Part shown: positions 6,470 to 14,295 of the stretch, in pieces
Layout: each line of letters starts with the position of its first letter
Numbering within the stretch: the stretch's first letter is position 1
NCBI RefSeq assembly: GCF_902168135.1
Contig: NZ_CABHOL010000005.1
Location: forward strand, 1 to 35,328
Source: an uncultured Fluviicola sp.
GTDB taxonomy: Bacteria; Bacteroidota; Bacteroidia; Flavobacteriales_D; Crocinitomicaceae
Length of the DNA: 35,328 nt
Reading direction: 5' to 3'
The notes under the pieces: generated by a model
Database searches by the model: none
Told to the model about the DNA's origin: nothing
Seen by the model: the letters and a program-made list of their open reading frames with translations, nothing else
Program-made: the position numbers and the translations under genes

Positions 6470-8002
6470 TTAATAAGCAATTCGCACCCATTTATCCTTA
6501 TTACCCTTCGTAAACCGGTAACGAAGCAAATATTCATTCGTACTGAGTATAGTAACCGGCCAAAATAAGTCGTATTTCGCCGATTGCAAATGGATAAGCG
6601 GCTTATGAGTAATGACCTTTCCATCATCCAAATCCATTACACGTTCCGTCATAACTACCGACAAACCATTCGCAATTCCCCGGGAATCATCGTATTGATA
6701 GGATCCGGAGGAGAAATTCCTGATGAATTCTTTCGTATAGACATGTAATTCGTCATTCTGCAAAAAGAAAAACGCATTGGCATACAATTCATTCGAAGAG
6801 TAAGGAAGGATTTTGGTCCATTTCAACTCTCCGTCTGCCGAAATACAAAGGATGCATTTACTGTTCGTGATTTTCATGAAATTTGGTGAAGCAATCGTAT
6901 TTACAACATACAATGCACTTCCATCCGGCAAAAATTCAAAAAGTAAGACATTCGCATCTAAATTCAGGCGGGAAACTTTTGAATCATCAAAGTCCGGGTT
7001 GGTCATTCCTATCGAAGTAATCAAATCGGTTTTCTTCAACTGCACCAACTTCGTCTGCACTGATTTCCCCGATTCATCCCATTCCTGGTAGACATAACCG
7101 TATTTCGAATCTGATTCGGCAGTTTCTCCGGAAGATCTGTTTACCATAAAAATCCCTTTGTAAACAGCGAATTTCTTGTCAAAGCGAACTTTCACAGAAC
7201 TCACGTGAAGTCCTTCTTCAAGCTCATATTCCAGGGAAATATTCAGCGAATCTCCGGAAAAATTGGTCCGTAAAAAAGTGATGGCTCCTCTTTGCTGCTT
7301 TCCCTGCTCTTTTACCGGCATTTTTTGAATAATGGGAACACTCAGCACAGAATGTTCGTCAACCGAAATCTCGTTCAGATAGGGATTCAGACGGGATTCG
7401 TAAGCACTCAAATCCAACGAGGCTAAAGGCTCCAAATCGTAGTCAAATCCTTTAATGAGGGTCGGAATAATTTCAGTTGGATTACTTACAGTCATGTAAT
7501 TCAATCCTCTTCCGTGCGACATGTAAGAATCTCCCAAACACACATAAAAACCTTCTTCCAGGGTTTTGACAAACTTGACCTGTGTATTCAGCCGGTTTAT
7601 CATTCGCTGACTGACGATCTGCATTGTCCTAAGATCGCGTTTCACGATGACCGTGTATCCTTTTGCATTTCCTGCATGTCCGGGCAAGACGGTATTTGTG
7701 AAAACATAATCAATCTCGTAAATAAAATCTTCGTGGATAAAACAGTTTGTCGTACCGACCTTCTTAGCATCATCCGCTTGCGGACCGATCTTAAAAGTCT
7801 TCACTTTCGGTTTTTCAAAAGTCGTATCCAGCACCTGCAGTTCCGGGACCAATGTAGTATTCATTGAAATCAGTTTGCCTTCCCAAAACCCGACAATCCT
7901 GCCCGCGGATTCAGGCATATCAGAAGACACGCGAATTTCCTGAGAATAACTGGTTTGAAAGAATAATAGAAAGCTGAGGGCAGTAATTAGTTGATTGGTC
8001 AT
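6470..8002 (-). CDS. Secreted protein of unknown function, paralogue A
   Basis: This is a 510-residue protein beginning with a signal peptide (MTNQLITALSFLLFFQTSYS). It is similar along its length to the neighbour at 8121-9578, most clearly in the last third: ILPYSSNELYANAFFFLQND here against MLPYSSNGLYLNADFFVSDN there, each followed by a SGSY segment, ERVxDLxxG and a C-terminal RYxFT. The strand-rich pattern with repeated W/F and G-D turns could be a beta-propeller. There is no T9SS tail and no lipobox. I chose the ATG at 8002 because it starts the signal peptide and lies just after a -7 box; 19 upstream codons are open but have no signal character. Function unknown. Confidence 0.75.
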   Translation of the reverse strand: MTNQLITALSFLLFFQTSYSQEIRVSSDMPESAGRIVGFWEGKLISMNTTLVPELQVLDTTFEKPKVKTFKIGPQADDAKKVGTTNCFIHEDFIYEIDYVFTNTVLPGHAGNAKGYTVIVKRDLRTMQIVSQRMINRLNTQVKFVKTLEEGFYVCLGDSYMSHGRGLNYMTVSNPTEIIPTLIKGFDYDLEPLASLDLSAYESRLNPYLNEISVDEHSVLSVPIIQKMPVKEQGKQQRGAITFLRTNFSGDSLNISLEYELEEGLHVSSVKVRFDKKFAVYKGIFMVNRSSGETAESDSKYGYVYQEWDESGKSVQTKLVQLKKTDLITSIGMTNPDFDDSKVSRLNLDANVLLFEFLPDGSALYVVNTIASPNFMKITNSKCILCISADGELKWTKILPYSSNELYANAFFFLQNDELHVYTKEFIRNFSSGSYQYDDSRGIANGLSVVMTERVMDLDDGKVITHKPLIHLQSAKYDLFWPVTILSTNEYLLRYRFTKGNKDKWVRIAY

Positions 8003-8013
8003 ATCTTTTTTCA

Positions 8014-8043
8014 CAAAACTACATTTTTTTTGCAGGGAACAAA
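8014..8043 (-). promoter_or_regulatory. -33/-7 promoter for paralogue A
   Basis: On the minus strand TTTG (8043-8040) is followed after 18 bases by TAGTTTTG (8021-8014), a full match to TAnnTTTG. It lies 11 bases before the ATG at 8002. Confidence 0.6.
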
Positions 8044-8060
8044 ACCCGGTCCTTTCCAAA

Positions 8061-8093
8061 CTAAAACATCCAATCCCATAAAGAGATTGGATG
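8061..8093 (-). terminator. Intrinsic terminator after paralogue B
   Basis: On the minus strand a perfect 9-bp stem, CATCCAATC pairing with GATTGGATG (8093-8067, 9-base loop), is followed by TTTTAG. It lies 28 bases after the stop of the gene at 8121-9578 and just before the promoter of paralogue A, so the two paralogues are probably transcribed separately. Confidence 0.7.
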
Positions 8094-8120
8094 CCAATTT
8101 TGCGAATTTAATGCTAAATG

Positions 8121-9578
8121 CTAGAAATCGATCGTTAAAAACCGTTCCAGGTTTCTAGCCGTAAAAGAATACCTCACAATGGCTTTCCCATCTTTGTTGT
8201 AAATAACTTTTGTAGGCATAAATTTCTCGGATGGATTTGCGATGAACCTGTTTGACAATTCGTTCCCGTTCTCCAAATCAAAAACGCGCTCCGACAAACA
8301 CACCGTTTTGCCGCTGGCAGGTGAATTAATAATCGCGTATTTGTATGAACCGGATTCGAATGATTTTACAAAATCCTGGATCAGGAAGTGAAGCTGGTTA
8401 TCAGAAACGAAAAAATCAGCATTCAGGTACAACCCATTGGAAGAATAAGGAAGCATTTTTTGCCAAATCAACTTCCCGTCAGGTGAAAGCAGGAACATGA
8501 CTTTGCTGTTTTCCATTTCTCCAACGTATTTTCCCAAAGAAGTTGCAACAAAAAGAGCATTTCCATTCTCCAAAAAACGGATGTTTGAAAAAGCAGGATA
8601 GCGCATCCACTTATCAAAATCACACTTCTCAGGTTTTACTCCCATCACGGGAATATTCTTTTTCATATCCTCATCCATGAAATCATTGAAAACAAAATCA
8701 TGCTTTTCGTGATTAACAATAGAACCTTCATCATCCCATTTCAGGAATGTATAGGCAAATCCTTTGGCAAATCCGGGATTCGCTCCAACTTCTTTTGCAG
8801 TGATGAACAAACCGCTCAATTGACTGGTCTTAGCATTGTAATTAAATCGTGCAGCCTGCACTGTAAGACTTTCCGGAATTTCAGGACTGATTACTTTAGG
8901 TTCTTCCCCATCCGGGTTTGTAATGATAAAAAGCAAAGATGATTTTGCAGGAGGGGTTGATCCGAAGAACTTCGTTTTCACCTGCTCATCTACGGCAACA
9001 GTCATTAATACATTCAAATTATCGTCGATCTCAATAGATGTTAAGCGAACATTCACATCACTGAACATCTCATAATCCCTTTTCCAAACCAGGTTAAGAT
9101 CCAGGTCGATACGGTATAATTTCGTTTTTGAAAACAGGTACATTCCGCCCTCATCACATTTAGCATATTTGAAGGTATAATCTTTCAATTCCAGAGCGCT
9201 TCCACTCTGCTCCAATGTCTCCAGGCTTCTTTTTACAAGAGCGATGGAACCCGCAGTTTCGTAAACCTCATAAATAAATGAACCCTGAACAAGCACACGT
9301 TTGATGGAACCTCCGGCTTCACTGAACTCGACCTTGGGCTTGGTCGTTTTTTTCTTTTCTTCCGGATTTTTGGTATTTACGGCGATGTATTCAACCGAAA
9401 CCTTACCGGTAATCCCGTTGATATTGGGTTTACTATAAATCATCTTATCCTCGGTTGCACCGACAAACTCCTCCCGAACTTCGGGCAATTCTGCTGAAAA
9501 TTGGACTTCCTGAGCGTGACTTAGATGAGCAATGCCTGAAAAAAAGAACATCAGGCAAATGAAATAGGCGTTTTTCAT
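8121..9578 (-). CDS. Secreted protein of unknown function, paralogue B
   Basis: This is a 485-residue secreted protein with a signal peptide (MKNAYFICLMFFFSGIAHL, cleavage probably after SHA). It is a paralogue of the 510-residue protein downstream, sharing the segments LPYSSN, SERVFDLENG and the C-terminal RYSFTARN. Blocks such as LLSPDGKLIWQKMLPYSS look like blades of a beta-propeller in which a stored value is compared or reported, but no catalytic motif can be named. No T9SS sorting domain or lipobox is seen, so the periplasm is the likely place. It has its own promoter and terminator. Function unknown. Confidence 0.75.
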   Translation of the reverse strand: MKNAYFICLMFFFSGIAHLSHAQEVQFSAELPEVREEFVGATEDKMIYSKPNINGITGKVSVEYIAVNTKNPEEKKKTTKPKVEFSEAGGSIKRVLVQGSFIYEVYETAGSIALVKRSLETLEQSGSALELKDYTFKYAKCDEGGMYLFSKTKLYRIDLDLNLVWKRDYEMFSDVNVRLTSIEIDDNLNVLMTVAVDEQVKTKFFGSTPPAKSSLLFIITNPDGEEPKVISPEIPESLTVQAARFNYNAKTSQLSGLFITAKEVGANPGFAKGFAYTFLKWDDEGSIVNHEKHDFVFNDFMDEDMKKNIPVMGVKPEKCDFDKWMRYPAFSNIRFLENGNALFVATSLGKYVGEMENSKVMFLLSPDGKLIWQKMLPYSSNGLYLNADFFVSDNQLHFLIQDFVKSFESGSYKYAIINSPASGKTVCLSERVFDLENGNELSNRFIANPSEKFMPTKVIYNKDGKAIVRYSFTARNLERFLTIDF

Positions 9579-9592
9579 GTTATAATTTTGGG

Positions 9593-9600
9593 CAAACTTA
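9593..9600 (-). promoter_or_regulatory. -7 box for paralogue B
   Basis: On the minus strand TAAGTTTG matches TAnnTTTG and ends 14 bases before the ATG at 9578. No clear -33 element is seen. Confidence 0.5.
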
Positions 9601-9675
9601 CTTCAAATTATTGATTTAATAAGTTATCCGGGAGATAATTTCCTACCTTTAATGCGATCTTACAAAATCTATCAC

Positions 9676-9894
9676 ATGTCATTTCAAGCGTACCTGGACA
9701 ATATTCAGTCGAAAACCGGAAAAACAGCCGAAGATCTTCAAAAACTAGCTCAGGAAAAAGGATTTTTGAAGGATGGAAAATTAATGGCAGAAGTTAAGGC
9801 CGGACAGATTGTAAGCTGGCTGAAAGACGAATATAACCTGGGACACGGACACGCCATGGCCATCTATGCGTATTTCAAAGGGAAACGATCATGA
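9676..9894 (+). CDS. DUF4287 domain protein
   Basis: This 72-residue protein is almost entirely a DUF4287 domain. The pattern MSFQAYLDNIQSKTGKT, a KGF segment, a KAGQIVSWLKDEYNLGHGHA core and a closing AIYAYFKG are typical of that small family, which has no known function. The ATG at 9676 is chosen because the family starts with MSFQ; the ATG at 9652 sits directly on a -7-like box (TACCTTTA at 9644-9651). Its stop overlaps the cupin start by four bases (ATGA), so the two proteins are translationally coupled. Confidence 0.85.
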   Translation: MSFQAYLDNIQSKTGKTAEDLQKLAQEKGFLKDGKLMAEVKAGQIVSWLKDEYNLGHGHAMAIYAYFKGKRS

Positions 9895-10385
9895 GTTCAA
9901 AAGAAATTCAAATCACCAATAAAGAAGGGGCCGAAACCATTGCGATCGGAGCTTCCGCATACAGTATTTTACTCAACAGCCAGCGCTCGGAAGGACAGTT
10001 GGCAATTATAGAAATGCTGGTTCCGCCAAACGGTGGCCCTATCCCGCATGAGCACAAAGGATTCCAGGAATGCTTTTACGTGCTGGAAGGAGAAGTCGAA
10101 ATGATTACCAAAGAAAGCAGGATCCCGGCCAAGCAAGGCGATTTGGTACACATTCCTTTAGACGGACCTGTTCATTGCTTTAAGAACACCACTTCAGTAA
10201 ACGCCCGTCTGCTCTGCATCGTTGCACCCGCCGGATTAGACCAATTCTTTGAAGAGGCCGGTCGAAAAATTCCTCCGGGAACATTGCCCGAACCTGTTCC
10301 TCCGACTCCCGAACAAATTGCATTTGCAAACCAAACTGCTGAAAAGTACGGTCAAAAATTATACCCGAAGGATTATTTGGATTAA
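9891..10385 (+). CDS. Cupin-domain protein
   Basis: This 164-residue protein has one cupin barrel. Motif 1 is PIPHEHKGFQECFYVLEGEV with metal ligands His53, His55 and Glu60. Motif 2 is GDLVHIPLDGPVHCFKN with His95, so the metal site looks complete. A Pro-rich C-terminal tail (PPGTLPEPVPPTPEQ) is common in cupins annotated near quercetinase-like or sugar-binding proteins. It is likely a cytoplasmic dioxygenase or isomerase-like enzyme, but the substrate cannot be deduced. It overlaps the DUF4287 gene by four bases and is followed after three bases by the next gene, giving a three-gene operon. Confidence 0.85.
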   Translation: MSSKEIQITNKEGAETIAIGASAYSILLNSQRSEGQLAIIEMLVPPNGGPIPHEHKGFQECFYVLEGEVEMITKESRIPAKQGDLVHIPLDGPVHCFKNTTSVNARLLCIVAPAGLDQFFEEAGRKIPPGTLPEPVPPTPEQIAFANQTAEKYGQKLYPKDYLD

Positions 10386-10388
10386 ATC

Positions 10389-11033
10389 ATGAAACAGTTC
10401 CGGTACATACTGGTAATTACCGCTTTTTTCCTGGGATTTTCAAAAACAGCATCTGCAGATTCGATTCCCAAACAAGGAAGAATGGCTCTTCAGATTGCAC
10501 CGCTTTCCTTATTGGATTTCTACAATGGTTCCTGTTACAAATTGGGAACCGAGGTCCGATTATCAAAAAGCCTTTATTTGTCGTTGGATGCGGGAAGTTA
10601 TTTCCCAAACTTTAACAGCTTAAAAAACGTGAAAGGCGGCAACCTGGATTTCCGGATCAAATACCGCTTACCCAGTTCAAACTCCCTGATTTCAATGGGT
10701 TATTTCTACAAAAAACAGTCGTTTGAGTATCACGATGCATACGAAGAACAGCCTGACGTCCCGATAACGGTTTACACCCGGAAAAACATTCACTGCTTTA
10801 ATATCAATTATGAATATCGTGTGGCGCAGCTTTTCAGAAAAGGATATATAGACGTTTTTGCAGGATTAGGCCTGCGCTTCAGAAATGTGAAATCTTCTTT
10901 TGAAACACATCATGATTTTGACAAGCTGGTTGAAGGCGGAGATTCACAAACCCTTTATTTTGTATTAATCCCGGGAGAAACTACCTGGCTGAATCTAAAC
11001 TTCGGCCTCCGCTTCGGCTTCTATTTGTTTTAG
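10389..11033 (+). CDS. Secreted outer-membrane barrel-like protein
   Basis: This is a 214-residue protein with a signal peptide (cleavage probably after ASA at residue 23). The mature part consists of alternating amphipathic strands and ends in NFGLRFGFYLF, the aromatic C-terminus expected of an outer-membrane beta-barrel. The length and pattern resemble DUF3575-type or similar small barrels, but no family can be named with confidence. It starts three bases after the cupin stop, so it is part of the DUF4287-cupin operon. Confidence 0.7.
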   Translation: MKQFRYILVITAFFLGFSKTASADSIPKQGRMALQIAPLSLLDFYNGSCYKLGTEVRLSKSLYLSLDAGSYFPNFNSLKNVKGGNLDFRIKYRLPSSNSLISMGYFYKKQSFEYHDAYEEQPDVPITVYTRKNIHCFNINYEYRVAQLFRKGYIDVFAGLGLRFRNVKSSFETHHDFDKLVEGGDSQTLYFVLIPGETTWLNLNFGLRFGFYLF

Positions 11034-11059
11034 TTCCCACTATAAAATCAGCAAGATTT

Positions 11060-11087
11060 AATTCGTAATTCGTAATTCGTAATTCGT
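11060..11087 (+). repeat. Heptanucleotide tandem repeat (AATTCGT x4) at a promoter
   Basis: Four perfect copies of AATTCGT run directly into TAATTTTA (11087-11094), a 7-of-8 match to the -7 consensus, and then the ATG at 11099. Slippage of this repeat would move any upstream control element by seven bases per unit. The same 13 bases AATTCGTAATTTT occur before ribD at 14278-14290. Confidence 0.85.
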
Positions 11088-11098
11088 AATTTTATAAA

Positions 11099-11410
11099 AT
11101 GATTTCAGTACTAGTCACTTACCAGGTAAAACAAGCATTTGCAGAGCAGAACAAAGCTAATATTCAGCAGTTTTTAAGCGATTTCGAACAATTGGACGCT
11201 TCGAAATTTAACTATAGCGTATCTGTAAAAGAGGATGGTGTTTCATTTGTCCACTTCTCTCAATATGCGGATGAAAATATACAACAAGAGCTTTTAAACG
11301 TACCATCCTTCAAAGCTTTCCAGGAAATGCGCGATGCCAGTGGATTAAACGGTTCGCATAAAGTAGAAATCCTCCAATTAGTTGGCTCAGAGGGAAATTA
11401 TCAATTATAA
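11099..11410 (+). CDS. Small ABM-like (ferredoxin-fold) protein
   Basis: This 103-residue protein begins MISVLVTYQVK and has the beta-alpha-beta-beta pattern of the antibiotic biosynthesis monooxygenase/dimeric alpha-beta barrel superfamily: a strand, a helix (AEQNKANIQQFLSDFEQL), a strand (FNYSVSVKEDGVSFVHF) and a helix with PSFKAFQEMRD. No catalytic residue set can be pointed out, and members range from haem-degrading enzymes to proteins of unknown role. It stands alone behind a repeat-bearing promoter. Superfamily assignment is probable; function unknown. Confidence 0.65.
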   Translation: MISVLVTYQVKQAFAEQNKANIQQFLSDFEQLDASKFNYSVSVKEDGVSFVHFSQYADENIQQELLNVPSFKAFQEMRDASGLNGSHKVEILQLVGSEGNYQL

Positions 11411-11489
11411 ATTACTGAATTATCACGGAACTTTCAGCCACGGCTGACTCAGTCTCCTTGTTGATAATTGATAATTCCGTCATTGATAC

Positions 11490-12767
11490 TTATTTCAAAG
11501 CTTTCTTCAACGCCTCCGGGTCTAATTGCTTTTCCCAGCGGGCTACTACAATTGTCGCAACAGCATTCCCGATCAGATTTGTTAAGGCTCGGCATTCCGA
11601 CATGAATTTGTCTACACCTAAAATTAAGGTCATACCGGCAATGGGTACATCAGGAACTACCGTTAAAGTCGCAGCTAAAGTCACAAAACCTGCACCTGAA
11701 ACTCCTGCTGCACCTTTCGAACTCAGCATCGCCACCAAAAGTAAGGTTGCCTGCTGACTGAAAGACAAGTCCACATTACAGGCTTGTGCAATAAAAAGCG
11801 CTGCCAAAGTCATATAAATATTGGTTCCATCAAGATTAAAGGAATATCCGGTAGGAACTACCAATCCGACTACTTGGTTCGAACAACCTGCTTTTTCCAG
11901 CTTTTTCATTAAGGAAGGTAAGGCAGATTCAGATGAACTTGTACCGAGAACCAATAATAATTCGTCCTTTAAATAACGAAGCAGTTTTAAGATATTGAAA
12001 CCGTTATGCCTAGCAACCAACCCCAGAATCACTACCACAAAGAAACCTGCAGTAAGGTAGAAGGTTCCTACTAAAAAAAATAAATTCTGAAGTGTCTCAA
12101 CACCATATTTCCCTATTGTAAAAGCCATTGCACCGAAAGCACCGATTGGAGCCAGCTTCATTAAAATATCTACAATCTTAAAAATCGGGTGTGTTAATGC
12201 CTGGAAGAAATCCAATACCGGTTTGCTTTTATCAGCTGTTAAAGACAATGCTACACCAAACATAATTGCAGCAAACAACACCTGTAAAATGTTCTCACCA
12301 GTGAGTGAGCTCATAAAAGTTTTAGGGATAATGTTCAGGATGAAGTTAGAAAAGGAATTTCCATGAGCAGCTGAAACATATTCAGAAACATCCTTTTGAT
12401 CCAAGGTACTCGGATCAATATTCAGTCCATTTCCCGGTTGAACCACATTACTCACAATCATTCCGATAATCAGTGCCAATGTAGAAAATGTCAGAAAATA
12501 AATAAATGCCTTTCCGGTGATTCGTCCGACTTTCTTTAGGTCATTCATCGAAGCAATACCTACTGTAATCGTAATAAAAATTACAGGAGCGATGATCATC
12601 TTGATCAGATTGATAAATCCATCTCCAAGTGGTTTCATTTTTTCTCCAAGCTCCGGGTAAAAATACCCCAGTGATACTCCAATTACTATTGCAACCAATA
12701 CTTGAAAATACAGGGCTCTATACCACGGTTTCGGTTTTGCGGGTTTCGCGTTCGGATCTATTTCCAT
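11490..12767 (-). CDS. dctA: Dicarboxylate/glutamate:cation symporter (DctA/GltP type)
   Basis: This inner-membrane carrier belongs to the dicarboxylate/amino acid:cation symporter family and imports C4-dicarboxylates or acidic amino acids with protons or sodium. At 425 residues it has the usual length. Seen in order are the first membrane helices, the Ser-rich re-entrant loop [12 protein letters not shown] (about 274-285), the NLDGTNIYM signature (311-319) in helix 7, the second re-entrant loop ([14 protein letters not shown]) and helix 8 with [19 protein letters not shown]. The RALTNLIGN segment is typical of DctA, which is why I prefer it to GltP. It lies about 70 bases downstream of the MFS gene on the same strand, a likely operon of two organic-acid transporters. 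Confidence 0.9.
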   Translation of the reverse strand: MEIDPNAKPAKPKPWYRALYFQVLVAIVIGVSLGYFYPELGEKMKPLGDGFINLIKMIIAPVIFITITVGIASMNDLKKVGRITGKAFIYFLTFSTLALIIGMIVSNVVQPGNGLNIDPSTLDQKDVSEYVSAAHGNSFSNFILNIIPKTFMSSLTGENILQVLFAAIMFGVALSLTADKSKPVLDFFQALTHPIFKIVDILMKLAPIGAFGAMAFTIGKYGVETLQNLFFLVGTFYLTAGFFVVVILGLVARHNGFNILKLLRYLKDELLLVLGTSSSESALPSLMKKLEKAGCSNQVVGLVVPTGYSFNLDGTNIYMTLAALFIAQACNVDLSFSQQATLLLVAMLSSKGAAGVSGAGFVTLAATLTVVPDVPIAGMTLILGVDKFMSECRALTNLIGNAVATIVVARWEKQLDPEALKKALK

Positions 12768-12837
12768 CAGAGAATTTCTTTTTTGAGAATAATGCGTTGA
12801 ATATAGGAATTATTGTGCGAATGAAATGTTCGCGGAT

Positions 12838-14094
12838 TTACTCTTCCACGAAATCCAGGTCACGTCCATGCGTTTCCGGAATACTCCAGGTACTGTAAAT
12901 TCCGATAGCGAAGGAAACAAATCCAACAATTCCCGCAGCAGTGAGAACCGCGTACCCCGATCCTATCAGAGATTCAAATCCGATAGTCATTAAGATTACT
13001 GTTCCACGAACCATGTTTGGAATAGTCGTTGCGGCAGTAGAACGAATATTGGTACCGAACTGCTCTGCTCCTATCGTTACGAACATCGCCCAGTAACCGG
13101 TGCCGAAACCGAACCAGCAGCACATAAAATAATACATTCCGGCAGAATGGATGGTTCCGGAAAGGATCCAAAGCACACTGATCAGGGTGAAAGCCATCAT
13201 CCACAAAATAGATTTCCGGCGTGATTTCAGCCAATGACTCAAAACTCCGCTAAAGATATCTCCTGCTGAAATACCAATGTATCCCCACATAATTGCATCA
13301 CCCGGATTGATCCCTTCTTTGATCCCTAAAGCTTCTCCAAAAACATTTCCGAACATTGCCAGTATCCCGATACAAAACCAGGTCGGAAGACCGATTCCTA
13401 TGCAACGGATATACCGCCAAAAGCGGTTCCAGTTCGTAAAGAACATCCCGAAACTTCCTCTTCTTACTTCCAGTTTCCTGGCTTCATTGAAAATACCGGA
13501 TTCCAGCACTCCGATCCGCAATAAAAGCAGCCCGATTCCCATTCCGCCGCCAATGAAATAAGCGATGTTCCAATCCGGAGTGAGCTTAACGGTTAAATTG
13601 GCAACTACAGCTCCGGAAAGCCCGATTCCGGCAACCAGCGAAGTCCCCAGAGCTCGCAATTCCTTTGGCAGTACTTCCGAAACAAGTGTAATTCCTGCTC
13701 CCAATTCACCGGCTAATCCAATTCCGGCAATAAAACGCAATGCAATATAAGCGTAAGTCAAGTTCTCTTTGTCATTCGGAAAATAAGGCAAAAAACCGCA
13801 CATGATATTGGCAAGCGAGTACATCACAATCGACCCGAAAAGAACCGATAATCGTCCTTTCTTATCTCCCAGAATTCCCCATAAAATACCGCCCAATAAC
13901 AAACCTCCCATCTGCCAGTTTACGATCATCGTACCCACATGAGTAATTTCCTTTTCATTAAATCCCAAACCCTGTAAACTGGGCACACGTACAATTCCAA
14001 AAAGAAGCAGATCGTAAATGTCTACGAAGTAACCAAGTGCAGCAACAACAACAGGCAGCGACCACAAAGGTTTATAAGAAGTGATTTTTTCCAA
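12838..14094 (-). CDS. MFS transporter (metabolite:H+ symporter-like)
   Basis: This is a 12-helix major facilitator. Helix 1 carries the acidic VDIYDLLLFG; the loop between helices 2 and 3 has the signature GDKKGR; the segment RFIAGIGLAGELGAG is typical of the sugar and MHS (organic acid/osmolyte) branches. The substrate is unknown, but its place before dctA suggests organic acids. Start choice: the frame stays open to a GTG at 14154, but those first codons (AERSRSY) lie in a dispersed TTCGACTCCGCTCAG repeat. I favour the TTG at 14094, which begins EKITSYKPLWSLPVV just before helix 1. If the GTG is used, the repeat would supply the N-terminus. Confidence 0.85.
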   Translation of the reverse strand: MEKITSYKPLWSLPVVVAALGYFVDIYDLLLFGIVRVPSLQGLGFNEKEITHVGTMIVNWQMGGLLLGGILWGILGDKKGRLSVLFGSIVMYSLANIMCGFLPYFPNDKENLTYAYIALRFIAGIGLAGELGAGITLVSEVLPKELRALGTSLVAGIGLSGAVVANLTVKLTPDWNIAYFIGGGMGIGLLLLRIGVLESGIFNEARKLEVRRGSFGMFFTNWNRFWRYIRCIGIGLPTWFCIGILAMFGNVFGEALGIKEGINPGDAIMWGYIGISAGDIFSGVLSHWLKSRRKSILWMMAFTLISVLWILSGTIHSAGMYYFMCCWFGFGTGYWAMFVTIGAEQFGTNIRSTAATTIPNMVRGTVILMTIGFESLIGSGYAVLTAAGIVGFVSFAIGIYSTWSIPETHGRDLDFVEE

Positions 14095-14134
14095 AGTAGT
14101 TTGTTTGAGCCGAAAATAATCATTGAAAAGGTAA

Positions 14135-14197
14135 CTTCGACTCCGCTCAGCCACCTTTTTTCAAAAATCAAGCTAAATAAACCGGTGACTGAGCGGA
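14135..14197. repeat. Imperfect inverted repeat, CTTCGACTCCGCTCAG family
   Basis: The left arm contains CTTCGACTCCGCTCAGCCACC and the right arm GGTGACTGAGCGGA, which pair over about 14 bases with one mismatch. The same family is found at 30177-30243. It overlaps the extreme open 5' end of the MFS frame. Confidence 0.7.
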
Positions 14198-14256
14198 ACA
14201 GAATACGAATTCGGAATTCAATTTACCAATTATCAACACACAATTCGGAATTCGTA

Positions 14257-14274
14257 TCCCGATAATTATCGGGA
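14257..14274. repeat. 18-bp perfect palindrome, CCGATA-NN-TATCGG family
   Basis: TCCCGATAATTATCGGGA is a perfect palindrome lying between flanking GAATTCG-type short repeats (ATTCGGAATTC occurs twice nearby, at about 14209-14219 and 14243-14253). A relative with a different centre lies at 30281-30300. Confidence 0.8.
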
Positions 14275-14283
14275 CGGAATTCG

Positions 14284-14291
14284 TAATTTTG
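14284..14291 (+). promoter_or_regulatory. -7 box for ribD
   Basis: TAATTTTG matches TAnnTTTG and ends four bases before the ATG at 14296. Either the message is nearly leaderless or the true start is the downstream ATG at 14317. Confidence 0.5.
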
Positions 14292-14295
14292 AAGG

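Noticed and set aside
11395-11477. Terminator at the end of the ABM-like gene
   Set aside because: AATTATCAATTAT and ATAATTGATAATT form only a loose AT-rich inverted repeat across about 50 bases, and the small TCAGCC/GGCTGA stem has no T-tract; too weak to call.
12629-13750. Plus-strand open frames inside the MFS and DctA genes
   Set aside because: They are antisense shadows of two clear membrane transporters and are low in coding character.
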